Of a stretch of 7,606 nt of DNA, positions 6,040 to 7,606 are shown one piece after another; positions within the stretch are counted from its first letter, which is position 1, and every line of letters starts with the position of its first letter. Under the pieces are notes generated by a model that ran no database searches, had not been told where the DNA came from, and saw only the letters and a program-made list of their open reading frames with translations. The stretch is from an uncultured Oscillospiraceae bacterium (GTDB taxonomy: Bacteria; Bacillota; Clostridia; Oscillospirales; Oscillospiraceae). The translations under genes and the position numbers were made by a program. The stretch is from assembly GCA_934655875.1 (NCBI GenBank), contig CAKUHB010000049.1, positions 1 to 7,606 of the forward strand, written 5' to 3'.

Positions 6040-6999
6040 ATGCGAACCATGACAAAGGAAAGAAAAAAGGAAGGGCCGCGACTCAAGGGAAAAGGCCGGG
6101 CGGACGCAAAAGCCAGCCGGCAGCTGCTGCTTTTGTGCATCCCGGCGATCATCGGCTATATCCTGTTCAACTACATACCGATGGGCGCCGCAGTCATCAT
6201 TCCGTTCAAGAATTATAAATTCTCCAAGGGCATCCTCGGCAGCGACTGGTGCGGCCTGGCAAACTTCAAGTGGATCATCCAGTCCGTCGCGCTTGACCGT
6301 GCGCTGCGCAACACGGTGCTCTACGGTCTTTTGTTCATGGTGCTCAGTCCGGTTACAAACGTAATCATCGCACTTTTGCTGTTTGAGATCACAAGCAGGC
6401 GCCGGCTGAAGACGTATCAGACCATCATTACCTTCCCGAACTTCATGTCGATGGTCATTGTTGGCTATATCGTCTACGCCATCCTGAGCCCCAGAACCGG
6501 TCTTATGAACCAGATCATTCAGTTCTTCGGCGGCGATCCGGTCGACGTGTACATGAACGCGAAATACTGGCCGTTCATCCTGACCGTTGTGAACATCTGG
6601 AAGGGCATCGGCATGGGCTCCATGATGTACTTTGCAGCCCTGATGGGCATTGACACCTCGCTCTATGAGGCAGCGGAGATCGACGGCGCAAGCCGCTTCC
6701 AGAAGATGCTCCATATTTCTCTGCCGCATCTTGTCCCGCTGATCTGCATTTTTACGATCATGAACGCGGGCACGCTCATCAGCGGCAACTTTGACCTGTT
6801 CTATGTCATCCCGAGAAATACCTCCACGCTGTATGCAACGACTGATATCCTGAACACCTATGTCTATCGTTCTTTACAGGAATCCAGCTACTCGATCGGC
6901 GCGACGACGGGCCTCATTCAGTCCGTTGTGGGTATGTTCCTTGTTCTGCTGTCCAACTGGATCGTCAAGAAGATCTCCCCGGACAACTCGATGTTTTAA
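6040..6999 (+). CDS. carbohydrate ABC transporter permease, LplB-like (MalF/UgpA class)
   Basis: This is a 319-residue inner-membrane permease of the CUT1 binding-protein-dependent family. After a Lys/Arg-rich N-terminus (about 1-26) there are six predicted membrane helices, the first at about 29-55, then about 92-116, 129-150, 177-200, 228-246 and 285-308. The cytoplasmic EAA loop that docks the ATPase is EAAEIDGAS with LPHLVP downstream (210-231). NYIPMGAA in helix 1 and GLANFKWI fit the LplB/YteP branch, associated with complex oligosaccharide or oligouronate uptake. ATG 6040 is preferred because GGAGG (6030-6034) lies 5 nt upstream; an ATG at 6049 is the nearest alternative. It is followed after 17 bp by a second permease. 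No ATPase is in the window, as is usual for these systems, which share an MsmX-type ATPase. The substrate is unknown. Confidence 0.93.
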   Translation: MRTMTKERKKEGPRLKGKGRADAKASRQLLLLCIPAIIGYILFNYIPMGAAVIIPFKNYKFSKGILGSDWCGLANFKWIIQSVALDRALRNTVLYGLLFMVLSPVTNVIIALLLFEITSRRRLKTYQTIITFPNFMSMVIVGYIVYAILSPRTGLMNQIIQFFGGDPVDVYMNAKYWPFILTVVNIWKGIGMGSMMYFAALMGIDTSLYEAAEIDGASRFQKMLHISLPHLVPLICIFTIMNAGTLISGNFDLFYVIPRNTSTLYATTDILNTYVYRSLQESSYSIGATTGLIQSVVGMFLVLLSNWIVKKISPDNSMF

Positions 7000-7016
7000 G
7001 CGGAAGGGAGAATCTT

Positions 7017-7606
7017 ATGAATCCGAAAATCAAGCACAGCCGTGACCGGGCGTTCAAGCGCTTTGTGTATGTCTTCTTCTTCCTGATGTGTGCCTGCTTC
7101 GTCATTCCGCTGATCGTCGTTATTTCGGCGTCGTTTACCAGCGAGCAGGCCCTGACCACCGGCGGCTTTTCCCTGCTGCCGCGTGAGTTTACGCTCGATG
7201 CATACAGATCCGCGTTTTCCAGCGGCACGCGCGTGCTGAAGGCTTACGGCGTGACCATCTTTCAGGCTGTGGCCGGCACGGTCCTCAGCAGCCTTGTCGC
7301 AGCGCTGGCGGCCTATCCGCTTTCCAGAAGCAATTTCCGCTACCGCAGACCCATTACGGTCTTCATCTTCTTCACCATGCTCTTCAGCGCCGGTATGATC
7401 CCCAACTACATCATTTTCGCCAAGTATTACAAGCTGGCGGATTCGATCTGGGTCTACATCCTGCCCGGCATCACCGGCGGCGCATGGAACACGATGGTCT
7501 TCCGCACATTCTTCAAGGGCCTGCCCGAGACGCTGTTTGAGGCGGCGTATCTGGACGGCGCAAGCGAGCTGCGCATCTTCTTCGAGATCGTCCTGCCGCT
7601 GTCCAC
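7017..7606 (+). CDS. carbohydrate ABC transporter permease, LplC/YtcP-like (MalG/UgpE class), 3' truncated
   Basis: The first 196 codons are present, open to the window end; about 100 residues are missing compared with the roughly 295 usual for the family. ATG 7017 has AGGGAG at 7005-7010, 6 nt upstream. The basic N-terminus MNPKIKHSRDRAFKRF leads into helix 1 (FVYVFFFLMCACFVIPLIVV), then an outside loop with TTGGFSLLPREFTLDAYRSAF, a pattern standard for this branch (G-F-S-L-L-P, then Y). Later come YPLSRSNFRYRR, FSAGMIPNYI, and the EAA loop EAAYLDGASELRIFFEIVLP from residue 175. It should pair with the preceding permease to form the translocation channel. A solute-binding lipoprotein gene probably follows just outside the window. 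Confidence 0.92.
   Translation, partial: MNPKIKHSRDRAFKRFVYVFFFLMCACFVIPLIVVISASFTSEQALTTGGFSLLPREFTLDAYRSAFSSGTRVLKAYGVTIFQAVAGTVLSSLVAALAAYPLSRSNFRYRRPITVFIFFTMLFSAGMIPNYIIFAKYYKLADSIWVYILPGITGGAWNTMVFRTFFKGLPETLFEAAYLDGASELRIFFEIVLPLS

Noticed and set aside
5965..6729. 254-codon antisense frame over the first permease
   Set aside because: The + strand encodes an unambiguous LplB-like permease with an EAA loop; the antisense product is His/Asp-rich shadow sequence.

Overview
The window looks like chromosomal DNA from an anaerobic gut Firmicute, most likely of the Oscillospiraceae/Ruminococcaceae type. The reasons are a moderately high GC content, strong AGGAG-type ribosome binding sites, ATGA gene overlaps, a GH94 phosphorylase, a YesN-like regulator, a CUT1 importer of the LplB/LplC type without its own ATPase, and a structured CCTCCC/GGGAGG intergenic element of a kind I recall from these genomes. 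The assignment is by recognition, without any search. All genes are on the + strand.

Layout. (1) Positions 3-170 hold the tail of an alpha/beta hydrolase. It overlaps by ATGA a GH94 glycoside phosphorylase (167-2458), which ends at a strong intrinsic terminator (2464-2506). (2) A candidate promoter with a dyad lying between its -35 and -10 (2569-2596) precedes a probable operon: a HAD phosphatase (2709-3467), an SMR/Qac-type exporter (3474-3794), a YesN/AraC-type regulator with a degenerate receiver (3840-4925), and an alpha/beta esterase (4922-5686) that overlaps the regulator by ATGA. (3) The gap 5687-6039 holds a folded repeat-like element (5698-5864), a set of GTAAA repeats in 11/22-bp phase (5878-5915), a 9-bp direct repeat spaced 21 bp (5949-5978) and a candidate promoter (5986-6014). 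(4) Two sugar-type ABC permeases follow (6040-6999, and 7017 to the window end, truncated).

Reading of the locus: this is part of an oligosaccharide utilisation region. The permeases would import an oligosaccharide. The cytoplasmic GH94 enzyme would phosphorolyse a beta-linked disaccharide or oligosaccharide. The two esterases could remove acyl groups from the sugar or its side chains. The AraC-type regulator is a good candidate to act on the 21-bp-spaced repeats in front of the permeases. The HAD/SMR pair looks like a less related cargo: the HAD gene is visibly more AT-rich than its neighbours.

Nothing here is a wholly new system. The most interesting points are the regulator whose receiver has Asn at the phosphoacceptor position, and the architecture of the two promoter regions.
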